From a virus, in IMG/VR virus record IMGVR_UViG_3300036846_000055, positions 1 to 23,511 of that record: a stretch of DNA of 23,511 nt. One strand, written 5' to 3'. A program made the position numbers and the translations under genes. The notes under the pieces are model-generated. The model saw only the letters and a program-made list of their open reading frames with translations, had not been told where the DNA came from and searched no databases. This document shows, piece after piece, positions 6,944 through 11,870 of the stretch (within the stretch, counting starts at the first letter, position 1; every line of letters begins with the position of its first letter).

Positions 6944-7114
6944 TCATGATCTCCATTGAACCGTCTGCATCTTGATCGACACAATCTTGCGCTGCGAACA
7001 GGCAGGACTGCTGAATAGATGCGTGTAGTGCTTGTGACTCTTTGCCGCGTGGTGGACCCTGGCGCCACATTCAGCGCACAGAGTCCGCACGACAGCCGGC
7101 AGCCGCTCAGCCAT
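6944..7114 (-). CDS. Small Cys/His zinc-finger-like protein (56 aa)
   Basis: Starts at ATG 7112-7114, two bases after the stop of the preceding gene; the longer frame to 7201 would run back into that gene. Cys-x2-Cys (CAEC, residues 13-16) is followed by HH (20-21), further histidines and a single cysteine (SPAC), enough for one zinc site. The C-terminus is basic. This small-finger type is typical of phage early operons, but I cannot name a family or function. Confidence 0.65.
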   Translation of the reverse strand: MAERLPAVVRTLCAECGARVHHAAKSHKHYTHLFSSPACSQRKIVSIKMQTVQWRS

Positions 7115-7116
7115 GG

Positions 7117-7368
7117 CTACCAGCTGCCGTACCGGATCGCACCGCTGTTGTACAGCGCTGTGACCCTTGCCTTGATCGTTGGCTGATACTTGGTCTCCCA
7201 AGTCTGCTGATCGATGTCGAAGACATACTCAGCACAGCCAAAGAATGGCGTGATGTCGAAGCGCCTGGGCTCAATGCCCAGACCCTCAATGACACCCTTG
7301 ATCAGATCACCCGGACGCGGACTGCCAGGTGGGCAGTCCAGCTCGATTGTCTGGAACTCGCCCTTCAT
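7117..7368 (-). CDS. Hypothetical protein (83 aa)
   Basis: ATG 7366-7368 overlaps the previous TGA as ATGA. The protein has an N-terminal FQTIELDCPPGSPRPGDLI segment, then a mixed alpha/beta region (DITPFFGCAEYVFDI, TIKARVTALYNSGAI). No catalytic motif is clear. It belongs to the coupled block of small proteins and may work with the 127-residue gene just upstream. Confidence 0.75.
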   Translation of the reverse strand: MKGEFQTIELDCPPGSPRPGDLIKGVIEGLGIEPRRFDITPFFGCAEYVFDIDQQTWETKYQPTIKARVTALYNSGAIRYGSW

Positions 7369-7748
7369 CGCACACCTGCCTCAATCCGCCGTGACACAAG
7401 GGATTGCGGCAGGGTGATGACGTTGCCGGCTCGCCACTTCTGCGAGTAGGTGTGCCGCAAGCGAACCTTGAACTTGCCGTCAGGCAAGACCTCAGTCAGC
7501 TCAGCGATTTCACCCGCAAGCATCCGTGGGCGGCACTGCTGTGAGATCATGATGAAATCACCGACGTGCAGATCTGACAGCATTCGCAGCTTCAAGATCG
7601 CCTGCCGACCCTTGACCTCACGCGCGATGGAGTCGATGTGAGCATCGAAGCCACCTGACTTGATGACGTCAACGATCTGCTCAGCAAGCATCTCGTTGCG
7701 AGTGGTCTCATCGATCACGTTGGAAGACACAGGACTCAGCTCAGTCAT
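7365..7748 (-). CDS. Hypothetical protein with small beta-barrel-like C-terminus (127 aa)
   Basis: Starts at ATG 7746-7748, 5 bases after the stop of the DUF6011-like gene; the AGGGTGG at that gene's 3' end serves as ribosome binding site. The first half is helical (TTRNEMLAEQIVDVIK). The second half has a LHVGDFIMIS ... AGEIAELTEVLPDGKFKVRL pattern typical of an SH3-like small beta barrel. Function unknown. The frame extends to 7832 but that would overlap the previous gene by 79 bases. Confidence 0.72.
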   Translation of the reverse strand: MTELSPVSSNVIDETTRNEMLAEQIVDVIKSGGFDAHIDSIAREVKGRQAILKLRMLSDLHVGDFIMISQQCRPRMLAGEIAELTEVLPDGKFKVRLRHTYSQKWRAGNVITLPQSLVSRRIEAGVR

Positions 7749-7753
7749 GTCGA

Positions 7754-8329
7754 TCACCACCCTGACTTCTGGAGGCAGATCGGACCAATGCCCAGTGCGA
7801 TGCTCTGCGGGTCGGTCAGCGGGCTGCCACAAACTCCGCAGCTGCCGACCTGCTTGCCGAACATCACGCTGTACATCATGGGATCTTCGCTCAGCGTCTT
7901 TGCCACGTTGACCTGGTCTTGCTTGGTCATCGTGTCGCGCCTGAAGTCTCCAGGCGCACCGAACAGCCGCAGGATGTACTGGACCTTGCGCTGATCACGC
8001 GTGGTCTTGACCTGGTAGAAGTGATACACGATCTGGCCATGCGCGTTCTTGCGAATCGGTATGGCATACCGACCATCTGGCACACCCAGTTCGATCTTCT
8101 TGAACGGCTGGGTCTTCATGACCGTGATGATGTCGCTCGCCTCACGCCTGCTCATGCGGGCTGTGATGTCTGCGATTACCTGGTCTGCCTTGGCCTTGCT
8201 CATGGATGAAAGATCCTTGAGCAACAGCTCCACGACTGGCGTCACCGCCATGTCTTCCGGCATCTCACGCCCAAACAGCAGTGACTTCAGGAAGTCAAGC
8301 TGCTTGAGAGTGATTGTTGGTTCCTCCAT
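7754..8329 (-). CDS. DUF6011-like zinc finger protein (191 aa)
   Basis: The C-terminus carries CGVCGSPLTDP followed by SIALGIGPIC, the Cys-x2-Cys ... GIGP-x-Cys pattern of the DUF6011 finger found in many actinobacterial and actinophage proteins. The first 60 residues are helical (TLKQLDFLKSLLF, ADQVIADITARM), and the middle (DGRYAIPIRK ... YHFYQVKTTRD) resembles a beta-rich module. ATG 8327-8329 has GAGGGG about 9 bases upstream. The family is often encoded beside phage replication genes; its activity is not established. It is the first sizeable gene after two tandem hairpins and may head a sub-operon. Confidence 0.78.
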   Translation of the reverse strand: MEEPTITLKQLDFLKSLLFGREMPEDMAVTPVVELLLKDLSSMSKAKADQVIADITARMSRREASDIITVMKTQPFKKIELGVPDGRYAIPIRKNAHGQIVYHFYQVKTTRDQRKVQYILRLFGAPGDFRRDTMTKQDQVNVAKTLSEDPMMYSVMFGKQVGSCGVCGSPLTDPQSIALGIGPICLQKSGW

Positions 8330-8358
8330 GTTACTTGCCCCTCTCTGGGACTCATCAG

Positions 8359-8404
8359 GAGCAGCACCTTACTGCTCAATGCGGGCGCTCAGCCTGCCCG
8401 CATT
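8359..8404 (-). terminator. Tandem stem-loops between zinc-ribbon gene and DUF6011-like gene
   Basis: In the direction of transcription, a 9-bp perfect stem (AATGCGGGC and GCCCGCATT, 8378-8404, 9-base loop) is directly followed by a 6-bp stem (GAGCAG and CTGCTC, 8359-8377, 7-base loop). They start 10 bases after the stop at 8414. No T-run follows, so this could be an actinobacterial-type terminator, an attenuator, or an RNA-processing site. Confidence 0.5.
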
Positions 8405-8413
8405 TCGTCCTGG

Positions 8414-8581
8414 TCAGAGATTGTTGCGTGTCTCGCTTGGCTCACGTGTCAGCAACCAGCTGAAGCAACGATCGCAGTAGCACTGCTCGCTGCCCGTGAC
8501 CTGGTCCCGCACGCTGTGTAGCGTGGCGCGTTTCACGCCACACTCGAAGCATCGGCCGCTGTAGTCATCGCAAGCGCACAC
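8414..8581 (-). CDS. Small zinc-ribbon protein (55 aa)
   Basis: Read directly from the minus strand: GTG 8579-8581 shares one base with the TAG of the preceding gene, the frame runs 55 codons and ends TGA at 8414-8416. Cysteines are numerous and paired: CAC at the N-terminus, CFEC at residues 11-14, and CYCDRC at about 35-40, giving enough ligands for one or two zinc ions. The C-terminus is hydrophilic (LTREPSETRNNL). The cysteine pattern makes chance coding unlikely. Function unknown; small fingers of this type may bind nucleic acid or host proteins. Confidence 0.72.
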   Translation of the reverse strand: MCACDDYSGRCFECGVKRATLHSVRDQVTGSEQCYCDRCFSWLLTREPSETRNNL

Positions 8582-8748
8582 TACAGCCAGCCCATCTTCA
8601 TGGCCGGGTTCTCACACCCATCCCAGCTGGCTTCACCGTCAACTTCGATGTACTCACCGTGAGGGCACAGGAAGCCACCACAGTCATCGTAGTCATCGGC
8701 CCACAGGTAACCCTCAGGTAGCTCTGGTCGATCAAGCTTCTCCATCAT
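8581..8748 (-). CDS. Small Cys-containing hypothetical protein (55 aa)
   Basis: ATG 8746-8748 overlaps the previous stop as ATGA and has GGAGAG 6 bases upstream. The protein is acidic (LPEGYLWADDYDDCGG) with three cysteines (DDCGGFLCPHGEY ... DGCENP) plus a histidine that could hold a metal ion, and ends AMKMGWL. It resembles small conserved actinophage proteins of unknown role. The next small zinc-ribbon gene overlaps its stop by one base. Confidence 0.72.
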   Translation of the reverse strand: MMEKLDRPELPEGYLWADDYDDCGGFLCPHGEYIEVDGEASWDGCENPAMKMGWL

Positions 8749-9068
8749 CGCACACTCTCCGAGAGTGTCGCGTGGGTTCCCCACCGGACGATGACGACTG
8801 GCGCCAACGCACCGATGGTGAGCCGCTTGCCGTCCTGGTTGATGAACCCAACCCTGGCGGCACTCTTGGCGATGAATCGCTCTGCGATGTAGTCAGTGGC
8901 CACCTCACCGGTGTCACCGATCTTGCAGAGCAGCACGTCGCCAGGACGCAAGTCCTGCGGACGAGCACCCCACACCTGCCAGAATCCCATCGTGCCAGGT
9001 TCCTTGGCGGGCATGGTCTCGACGGCAGCGACGGCCGCATGGCCAGTCGGCTGTTCCGTGTCGATCAT
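8745..9068 (-). CDS. Hypothetical protein (107 aa)
   Basis: Starts at ATG 9066-9068 with GGAGAG 6 bases upstream; an ATG at 9098 is possible but has no such site. The N-terminus is Ala-rich and flexible (TGHAAVAAVETMPAKEPG), followed by a small beta-rich domain with LRPGDVLLCKIG and a Val-rich strand (APVVIVRW). No family recognised. It is the first gene after a 230-base non-coding stretch with control site B, so it likely heads the left operon. Confidence 0.7.
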   Translation of the reverse strand: MIDTEQPTGHAAVAAVETMPAKEPGTMGFWQVWGARPQDLRPGDVLLCKIGDTGEVATDYIAERFIAKSAARVGFINQDGKRLTIGALAPVVIVRWGTHATLSESVR

Positions 9069-9246
9069 CTCATTCTCTCCATTCTCTATCGGAAACATCG
9101 GGAAGTGGCCCCCGACCCTTGTCTGTCTTGTCTATAGGCAAGGCAGACAGGGCACTCGGTGCCGAATCACAACGGGAGAATTCACAGCTGAAAATCACAG
9201 ATAGAGGGTGACCTATCACACATAAGACATCAGACACACAAGTGAA
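9069..9246. promoter_or_regulatory. Intergenic region likely holding the left-operon promoter
   Basis: No gene fits here. The stretch lies between a strong terminator hairpin (9247-9282) and the start of the left operon, and includes the 22-bp element at 9128-9149. A TATAGA hexamer inside that element could act as a minus-strand -10, but no good -35 stands 17 bases upstream, so I do not assign a sigma-70 promoter. Confidence 0.4.
9128..9149. promoter_or_regulatory. 22-bp control site, copy B (partner at 2883-2904)
   Basis: Reads TTGTCTATAGG, C, AAGGCAGACA on the plus strand, the reverse complement of copy A with a single mismatch. Flanking bases extend the symmetry (CTGTCT before, AGACAG at the end). 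It lies 60-81 bases before the start of the 107-residue gene. Its repetition 6.2 kb away upstream of another gene points to a specific protein-binding site. Confidence 0.5.
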
Positions 9247-9282
9247 AATGAAAGGTGCGGATTTGCACCCGCACCTTTCATT
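9247..9282 (-). terminator. Strong terminator hairpin after the coiled-coil gene
   Basis: A perfect 14-bp stem, AATGAAAGGTGCGG and CCGCACCTTTCATT, with an 8-base loop that reads GTGCAAAT on the minus strand. It starts 17 bases after the stop at 9300 and is followed on the minus strand by TTCACTT, a weak T-rich tail. Position and strength fit a transcription terminator for the gene ending at 9300. Confidence 0.75.
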
Positions 9283-9299
9283 CGCACCGGGATCAGCCG

Positions 9300-9785
9300 T
9301 TAGAACTCGGCATCGTCATCCGTGACGTCATCACTTTCGTCATCGGAATCGGCATTTGCCTCAGCCAGCATTGCCTCCAGCTTGGCAATTCGCTCAGCCG
9401 CACGCTTTTCGGCAGCAATGGCAGCTTCGAGTGCCTTTGCCTTTTCTTCTGGCGTCTTGGTGGCAAGTGCCTCGATTGAACGCTGTGATTTGCGCTCTTC
9501 ACTTTCGGCCGCCACCTGGTCGCGAATCTCTGTGTATTCCTCTGACTTGCGGTAAAGGGGACCGTAAGTGCCCTGAACAACGCGCAGAGTGTCAACGTCG
9601 ATGTCGAAACCGTGCTGATCCTTGATCCACTGGACAAAGCCAGTCTGCTTTGCAGAAGGCTTGCGATCCAGCAATTGCTGAATCTTGTCCTTGGGAGTGA
9701 CTGGTGCTTTCTCAGTCACTTCCGCTGTGGTTTCCGCCGCATTCTCAGCGACGGGAGCCTCAGCTGTCTTTGTGGATTCGGTCAT
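9300..9785 (-). CDS. Acidic coiled-coil protein (161 aa), function unknown
   Basis: Starts at ATG 9783-9785 with GGAGG 7 bases upstream. Layout: an Ala/Glu/Thr-rich flexible N-terminus (about 1-35), a compact segment (KIQQLLDRKPSAKQTGFVQW to LYRKSEEY, about 36-85) that may be a small DNA- or protein-binding domain, a long Ala/Glu/Lys coiled coil (about 90-145), and a strongly acidic tail ending DDVTDDDAEF. Own terminator, long hairpin-filled leader and strong ribosome binding site suggest a separately controlled, perhaps abundant product. It could be nucleoid-associated or scaffold-like; I cannot decide. Confidence 0.75.
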   Translation of the reverse strand: MTESTKTAEAPVAENAAETTAEVTEKAPVTPKDKIQQLLDRKPSAKQTGFVQWIKDQHGFDIDVDTLRVVQGTYGPLYRKSEEYTEIRDQVAAESEERKSQRSIEALATKTPEEKAKALEAAIAAEKRAAERIAKLEAMLAEANADSDDESDDVTDDDAEF

Positions 9786-9807
9786 GATTCTTGCCTCCAT
9801 TCGGCGT

Positions 9808-9832
9808 GTCATTCGTGGCCCTCACGAATGAC
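9808..9832 (-). repeat. Intergenic stem-loop 1 (10 bp)
   Basis: Perfect inverted repeat GTCATTCGTG and CACGAATGAC around a 5-base loop. It is the last of four consecutive stem-loops before the ribosome binding site of the coiled-coil gene, ending about 10 bases from the GGAGG, so it could control translation or end transcription from upstream. Confidence 0.6.
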
Positions 9833-9836
9833 GTTT

Positions 9837-9899
9837 TGGGCATTTGCCCAGGTGGTTTGTCCATAACCACCAATGCCGCGCTGGGATTTGCACCCCAGC
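9837..9899 (-). repeat. Intergenic stem-loops 2-4
   Basis: Three more perfect inverted repeats in a row: TGGGCA/TGCCCA (9837-9850), GGTGGTT/AACCACC with a 7-base loop (9851-9871) and GCTGGG/CCCAGC (9880-9899). The last has the loop GTGCAAAT on the minus strand, identical to the loop of the terminator at 9247-9282. They fill most of the 128-base gap between two genes. Confidence 0.6.
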
Positions 9900-9913
9900 A
9901 CGACGATTGGCAA

Positions 9914-10228
9914 TTAGGCCATTTCGACCATGCCATTCTCGGCTGCCGAATTGGCAGCTTCGAGAATGGCGGCCGCGACCTTGTCACCACGACGCGCGCC
10001 CACGACCAATTTGCGGTCGAATTGCACGGGAATGGTGAGACCGGCTGCCTTATAGCAGCGACGGCACGCGAATTTGTCCATTCCCACAACTGTGGAGAAT
10101 GAAACGCGCGCAGGCTCCCAGGTCGCATTTCCGGCAATCTCAGAGTTATTCCAACCCTGAGCCAATCCTGCGCAATCCGCGGAAAGGTGGAAGTTACGAC
10201 CCTTTTCAGGAACGATAACGTTGGTCAT
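9914..10228 (-). CDS. Small Cys/His metal-site protein (104 aa)
   Basis: Starts at ATG 10226-10228 with GAGGAG 6 bases upstream. The protein has an H-x4-C (HLSADC, residues 14-19) and later a CRRC pair (about 57-60, FACRRCYKAAG), a pattern found in small phage proteins that bind zinc through one His and three Cys. The C-terminal third is basic then Ala-rich (KVAAAILEAANSAAENG). The last 15 codons contain a 16-bp bulged stem-loop (9932-9970). Function unknown; a nucleic-acid role is plausible but not shown. Confidence 0.72.
   Translation of the reverse strand: MTNVIVPEKGRNFHLSADCAGLAQGWNNSEIAGNATWEPARVSFSTVVGMDKFACRRCYKAAGLTIPVQFDRKLVVGARRGDKVAAAILEAANSAAENGMVEMA
9932..9970 (-). repeat. Long stem-loop in the 3' coding end of the 104-aa gene
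   Basis: GCCATTCTCG and CGAGAATGGC pair over 10 bp, and inside them GCTGCC and GGCAGC pair over 6 bp around GAATT, with a 2-base bulge. It lies within codons near the stop at 9914 and together with the following four stem-loops forms a dense structured stretch. Confidence 0.55.
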
Positions 10229-10254
10229 TTGTGACTCCTCAAATCTCATCAGGA

Positions 10255-10269
10255 CAGATACCATATCTG
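10255..10269 (-). repeat. Short palindrome upstream of the 104-aa gene
   Basis: CAGATA and TATCTG with a 3-base spacer, 27 bases before the ATG at 10228. This small symmetrical site is in the right place for an operator or for a promoter -10 region (minus strand TATGGT), but no -35 is convincing. Confidence 0.35.
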
Positions 10270-10282
10270 CCGATGACGGGCG

Positions 10283-10531
10283 CTAATGAATTAGGCATTT
10301 CACCGTATTGCGCACCCGCCATTTCGATTTCAAATGGGAGGAATCAAAACCGTCTCTCTCTGTTGAATTATCAAGGAGCGTAACCGCAAATTCAATTTGC
10401 TTTCGCATGCGCAATTGGCGGAAATGCTGGACCGTACTTCGCTTTTGGCAATTCCTACTAAGTGCTCGGAGGTTTCTCATTTCATTGAGTACCAATACCC
10501 GCTGATTTTCGGAATTGATTGAAATGCCCAT
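10283..10531 (-). CDS. Doubtful hypothetical ORF (82 aa)
   Basis: An ATG at 10529-10531 with GGAAAA about 6 bases upstream opens 82 codons to a TAG. The product is basic and polar (NLRALSRNCQKRSTVQHFRQLRMRKQ) with no recognisable motif. Codons are clearly AT-richer than in the rest of the window. It could be a real small gene of a separately acquired block or just an open stretch in a non-coding region; the next gene starts 54 bases downstream with its own strong ribosome binding site. Confidence 0.35.
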   Translation of the reverse strand: MGISINSENQRVLVLNEMRNLRALSRNCQKRSTVQHFRQLRMRKQIEFAVTLLDNSTERDGFDSSHLKSKWRVRNTVKCLIH

Positions 10532-10596
10532 TCGCTTTTCCGAGGTGACATTTCCGCCGCTTACGCTATTGAATTGGGCCGTGCTTTCGAGCTATT

Positions 10597-10622
10597 GTTT
10601 TACTGCCTTACGTCAGTAAAAC
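10597..10622. promoter_or_regulatory. 9-bp inverted repeat, probable operator
   Basis: GTTTTACTG and CAGTAAAAC form a perfect inverted repeat with an 8-base spacer (CCTTACGT). The A/T pairs sit at the base of the stem with no T-run after it, so this fits a dimeric protein-binding site better than an intrinsic terminator. Confidence 0.4.
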
Positions 10623-10652
10623 GTGTCGATCTTCCCGTTCGTTCCCGAATCT

Positions 10653-10670
10653 GGTAACGATTAGGTAACG
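10653..10670. repeat. GGTAACG direct repeats 11 bp apart
   Basis: GGTAACG occurs at 10653-10659 and 10664-10670. The 11-bp period places both copies on the same face of the DNA helix, as in iterons and tandem operator sites. Confidence 0.4.
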
Positions 10671-10727
10671 GTTCGATATCGTCTGTATGTTCGATTCAGG
10701 GCCTGTGCCAGCCTTGTGTTCGATTCT

Positions 10728-10927
10728 GTGATGTCGATCATGAGCCAGTACTTGCCTGTTTGCCTATCGGTGCAGTAGGAAATGTCGGGGTTCGATGTTC
10801 GATCAAGTCCGTCACATCGGCTCACGATGTCGATCATGGGCGCTCGGGGGTTGATCGACACGGCTCACGATGTCGATCACACAAGTCGATCATCCCTGCC
10901 TGTGATGTCGATCATGTGTGTCGATCA
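10728..10927. repeat. Cluster of ATGTCGATCA repeats (operator- or iteron-like)
   Basis: The core ATGTCGATCA is at 10731-10740, 10827-10836, 10870-10879 and 10905-10914. Near copies are at 10884-10892 (AGTCGATCA) and 10919-10927 (TGTCGATCA), and one reversed copy at 10851-10860 (TTGATCGACA). Two copies extend to a perfect 19-bp direct repeat CGGCTCACGATGTCGATCA (10818-10836 and 10861-10879, period 43), and two to a perfect 17-bp repeat CTGTGATGTCGATCATG (10726-10742 and 10900-10916). Spacing is irregular. This is the strongest repeat signal in the window; function is not shown by sequence alone. Confidence 0.7.
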
Positions 10928-11000
10928 AGGGGACCGTCCAGCCGGAGCGTCAGGCCAATGCCGATCATCACCCTCTGGCATCGCTGTCAGCGAAATGGGG

Positions 11001-11030
11001 CGTCCGGGTAGCGGCCTACCTACCCGGACG
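11001..11030 (-). terminator. Probable late-operon terminator
   Basis: Perfect 10-bp inverted repeat CGTCCGGGTA and TACCCGGACG around a 10-base loop that can itself pair partly (GTAG/CTAC). It lies 75-104 bases past the last late gene. There is no clear T-tract on the minus strand (CCCCATTTCG follows), which is common for GC-rich actinobacterial terminators. The structure is symmetrical and might also stop plus-strand transcripts. Confidence 0.6.
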
Positions 11031-11104
11031 TAAACGATCTTGTTAGAATCGATGCTAGCTGTTCGATCTTGAACGCTTGTCACACCAGTCCCTGTCACAG
11101 ACGA

Positions 11105-11623
11105 TCACGCCACGCAGGTGTGAATCGTGAACGTCTCACTCTTGATCTTCAGCGTCAGGTTGCGCAGATGAAAGCCGGCAGGGCACGTCATTGATTGACC
11201 TGGTGAGCCTCTCTCACCACGAGCACCACGCTGCCCAGTCTTGCCTCTTGGTCCCATGGGGCCCTGCAGCCCAGCTGGTCCACGATCACCAGCTTGTCCT
11301 GACGCTCCAGCCCGTCCTGCTCTGCCAGCTGGTCCAGTGGTGCCATTCTTGCCTTGCTGTCCAGACTTGCCGTGCGGGCCTGAGGCACCGGCAGAACCTG
11401 GCGCACCATGGCTGCCACTTGGGCCAGCAGCACCAACCGGACCTTGTGAGCCAATGGGACCACGCGAACCTGGTGGCCCCTGTGGTCCTGGTGGCCCTGG
11501 ACCACTAGCGTTGGATGCACCAGCGATGAGCAAGATGATCGTGATGACAATGAAGGCGCCAGACAAGATGAACGCGATCGTTGGTGATCGAAAGACACGT
11601 CGCACCAGCTCAGTCGGCCCCAT
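11105..11623 (-). CDS. Membrane-anchored collagen-like protein (172 aa)
   Basis: The N-terminus is basic (LVRRVFRS) and is followed by one strong membrane segment at about residues 14-36 (TIAFILSGAFIVITIILLIA). Residues 41-142 are an almost unbroken Gly-X-Y collagen-like stretch, and the last 29 residues form a small domain with two cysteines (Cys147, Cys170) that may pair. Expected topology: short N-terminus inside, collagen stalk and cap outside. It overlaps the holin-like gene by 14 bases and is the last late gene. I chose ATG 11623 (GGGA 6 bases upstream); ATG 11635 is also possible. Role unknown: lysis control, envelope disruption or surface modification are all open. Confidence 0.75.
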   Translation of the reverse strand: MGPTELVRRVFRSPTIAFILSGAFIVITIILLIAGASNASGPGPPGPQGPPGSRGPIGSQGPVGAAGPSGSHGAPGSAGASGPHGKSGQQGKNGTTGPAGRAGRAGASGQAGDRGPAGLQGPMGPRGKTGQRGARGERGSPGQSMTCPAGFHLRNLTLKIKSETFTIHTCVA

Positions 11624-11843
11624 TGTCGATCCCATGCTGTGCTAGCTTGAGTCGCAGTGCATACACCTGACGCTCGCAAGCGATGCGAGCTTCACGCTCT
11701 TGGGACAGCATGATCGACAGTGAGTTCACCTCACCAGTCGATGCCTTACGCTCCTTGTCCCGCACGGATCTGATGGCGAGCATGATTCCACCGGCAGCCG
11801 TGATGATTGCGGCCAGTGCCGTGAAGATGGCCGCAAGTTCCAC
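11610..11843 (-). CDS. Holin-like small membrane protein (77 aa)
   Basis: Starts at GTG 11841-11843 with GGAGG 8 bases upstream. One hydrophobic segment (about residues 2-25, ELAAIFTALAAIITAAGGIM) is followed by a charged, coiled-coil-like tail (RDKERKASTGEV ... QEREARIACERQVYAL). Size, topology and position 27 bases after the endolysin gene fit a small one-segment holin or a holin-associated membrane protein. Sequence alone cannot prove pore formation. The frame can be extended to GTG 11858 but that start precedes the ribosome binding site. Confidence 0.68.
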   Translation of the reverse strand: MELAAIFTALAAIITAAGGIMLAIRSVRDKERKASTGEVNSLSIMLSQEREARIACERQVYALRLKLAQHGIDNGAD

Positions 11844-11870
11844 ATCTGTCCCCTCCACATCTGCTCAGTT

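Larger units (their letters stand above)
10532..11104. other. Large non-coding control region between late and early blocks
   Basis: About 570 bases with no convincing gene on either strand. It holds, from the right: the late-operon terminator hairpin (11001-11030), the cluster of ATGTCGATCA repeats (10728-10927), the GGTAACG direct repeats (10653-10670) and the TTTTACTG inverted repeat (10597-10622). A region of this kind is the most likely place for regulator binding, a promoter for the minus-strand early genes, or a replication origin. Confidence 0.6.

Noticed and set aside
9128-9149. T7-like phage promoter because of CTATAGG
   Set aside because: Only the 3' end resembles the T7 class consensus, the upstream half does not match and no phage RNA polymerase is visible; both copies also point against the direction expected for one of the genes.
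9880-9913. tRNA-like T-arm (GGGTGCAAATCCC) after the 104-aa gene
   Set aside because: T-loop position 55 is G instead of T, and no matching acceptor stem, D-arm or anticodon arm lies upstream; not a tRNA.
10283-10505. Plus-strand 65-codon frame (10308-10505)
   Set aside because: No ribosome binding site and no protein-like pattern; the whole window is otherwise transcribed from the minus strand.
10597-10622. TTTTACTG inverted repeat as an intrinsic terminator
   Set aside because: The T-run precedes and the A-run follows the stem, opposite to a terminator tail, and the stem base is only A/T pairs.
10661-10861. Minus-strand 66-codon frame across the repeat cluster
   Set aside because: No ribosome binding site before its GTG or internal ATG, and its codons are made of the repeated ATGTCGATCA elements; treated as non-coding.
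10728-10927. Possible CRISPR array
   Set aside because: Repeats are too short, irregularly spaced, in mixed orientation and lack regular spacers or cas genes.
11188-11679. Long frames on both strands across the collagen-like gene (also 11241-11645 plus)
   Set aside because: They are by-products of the GGN-CCN repeat composition and lack ribosome binding sites and sensible protein composition.
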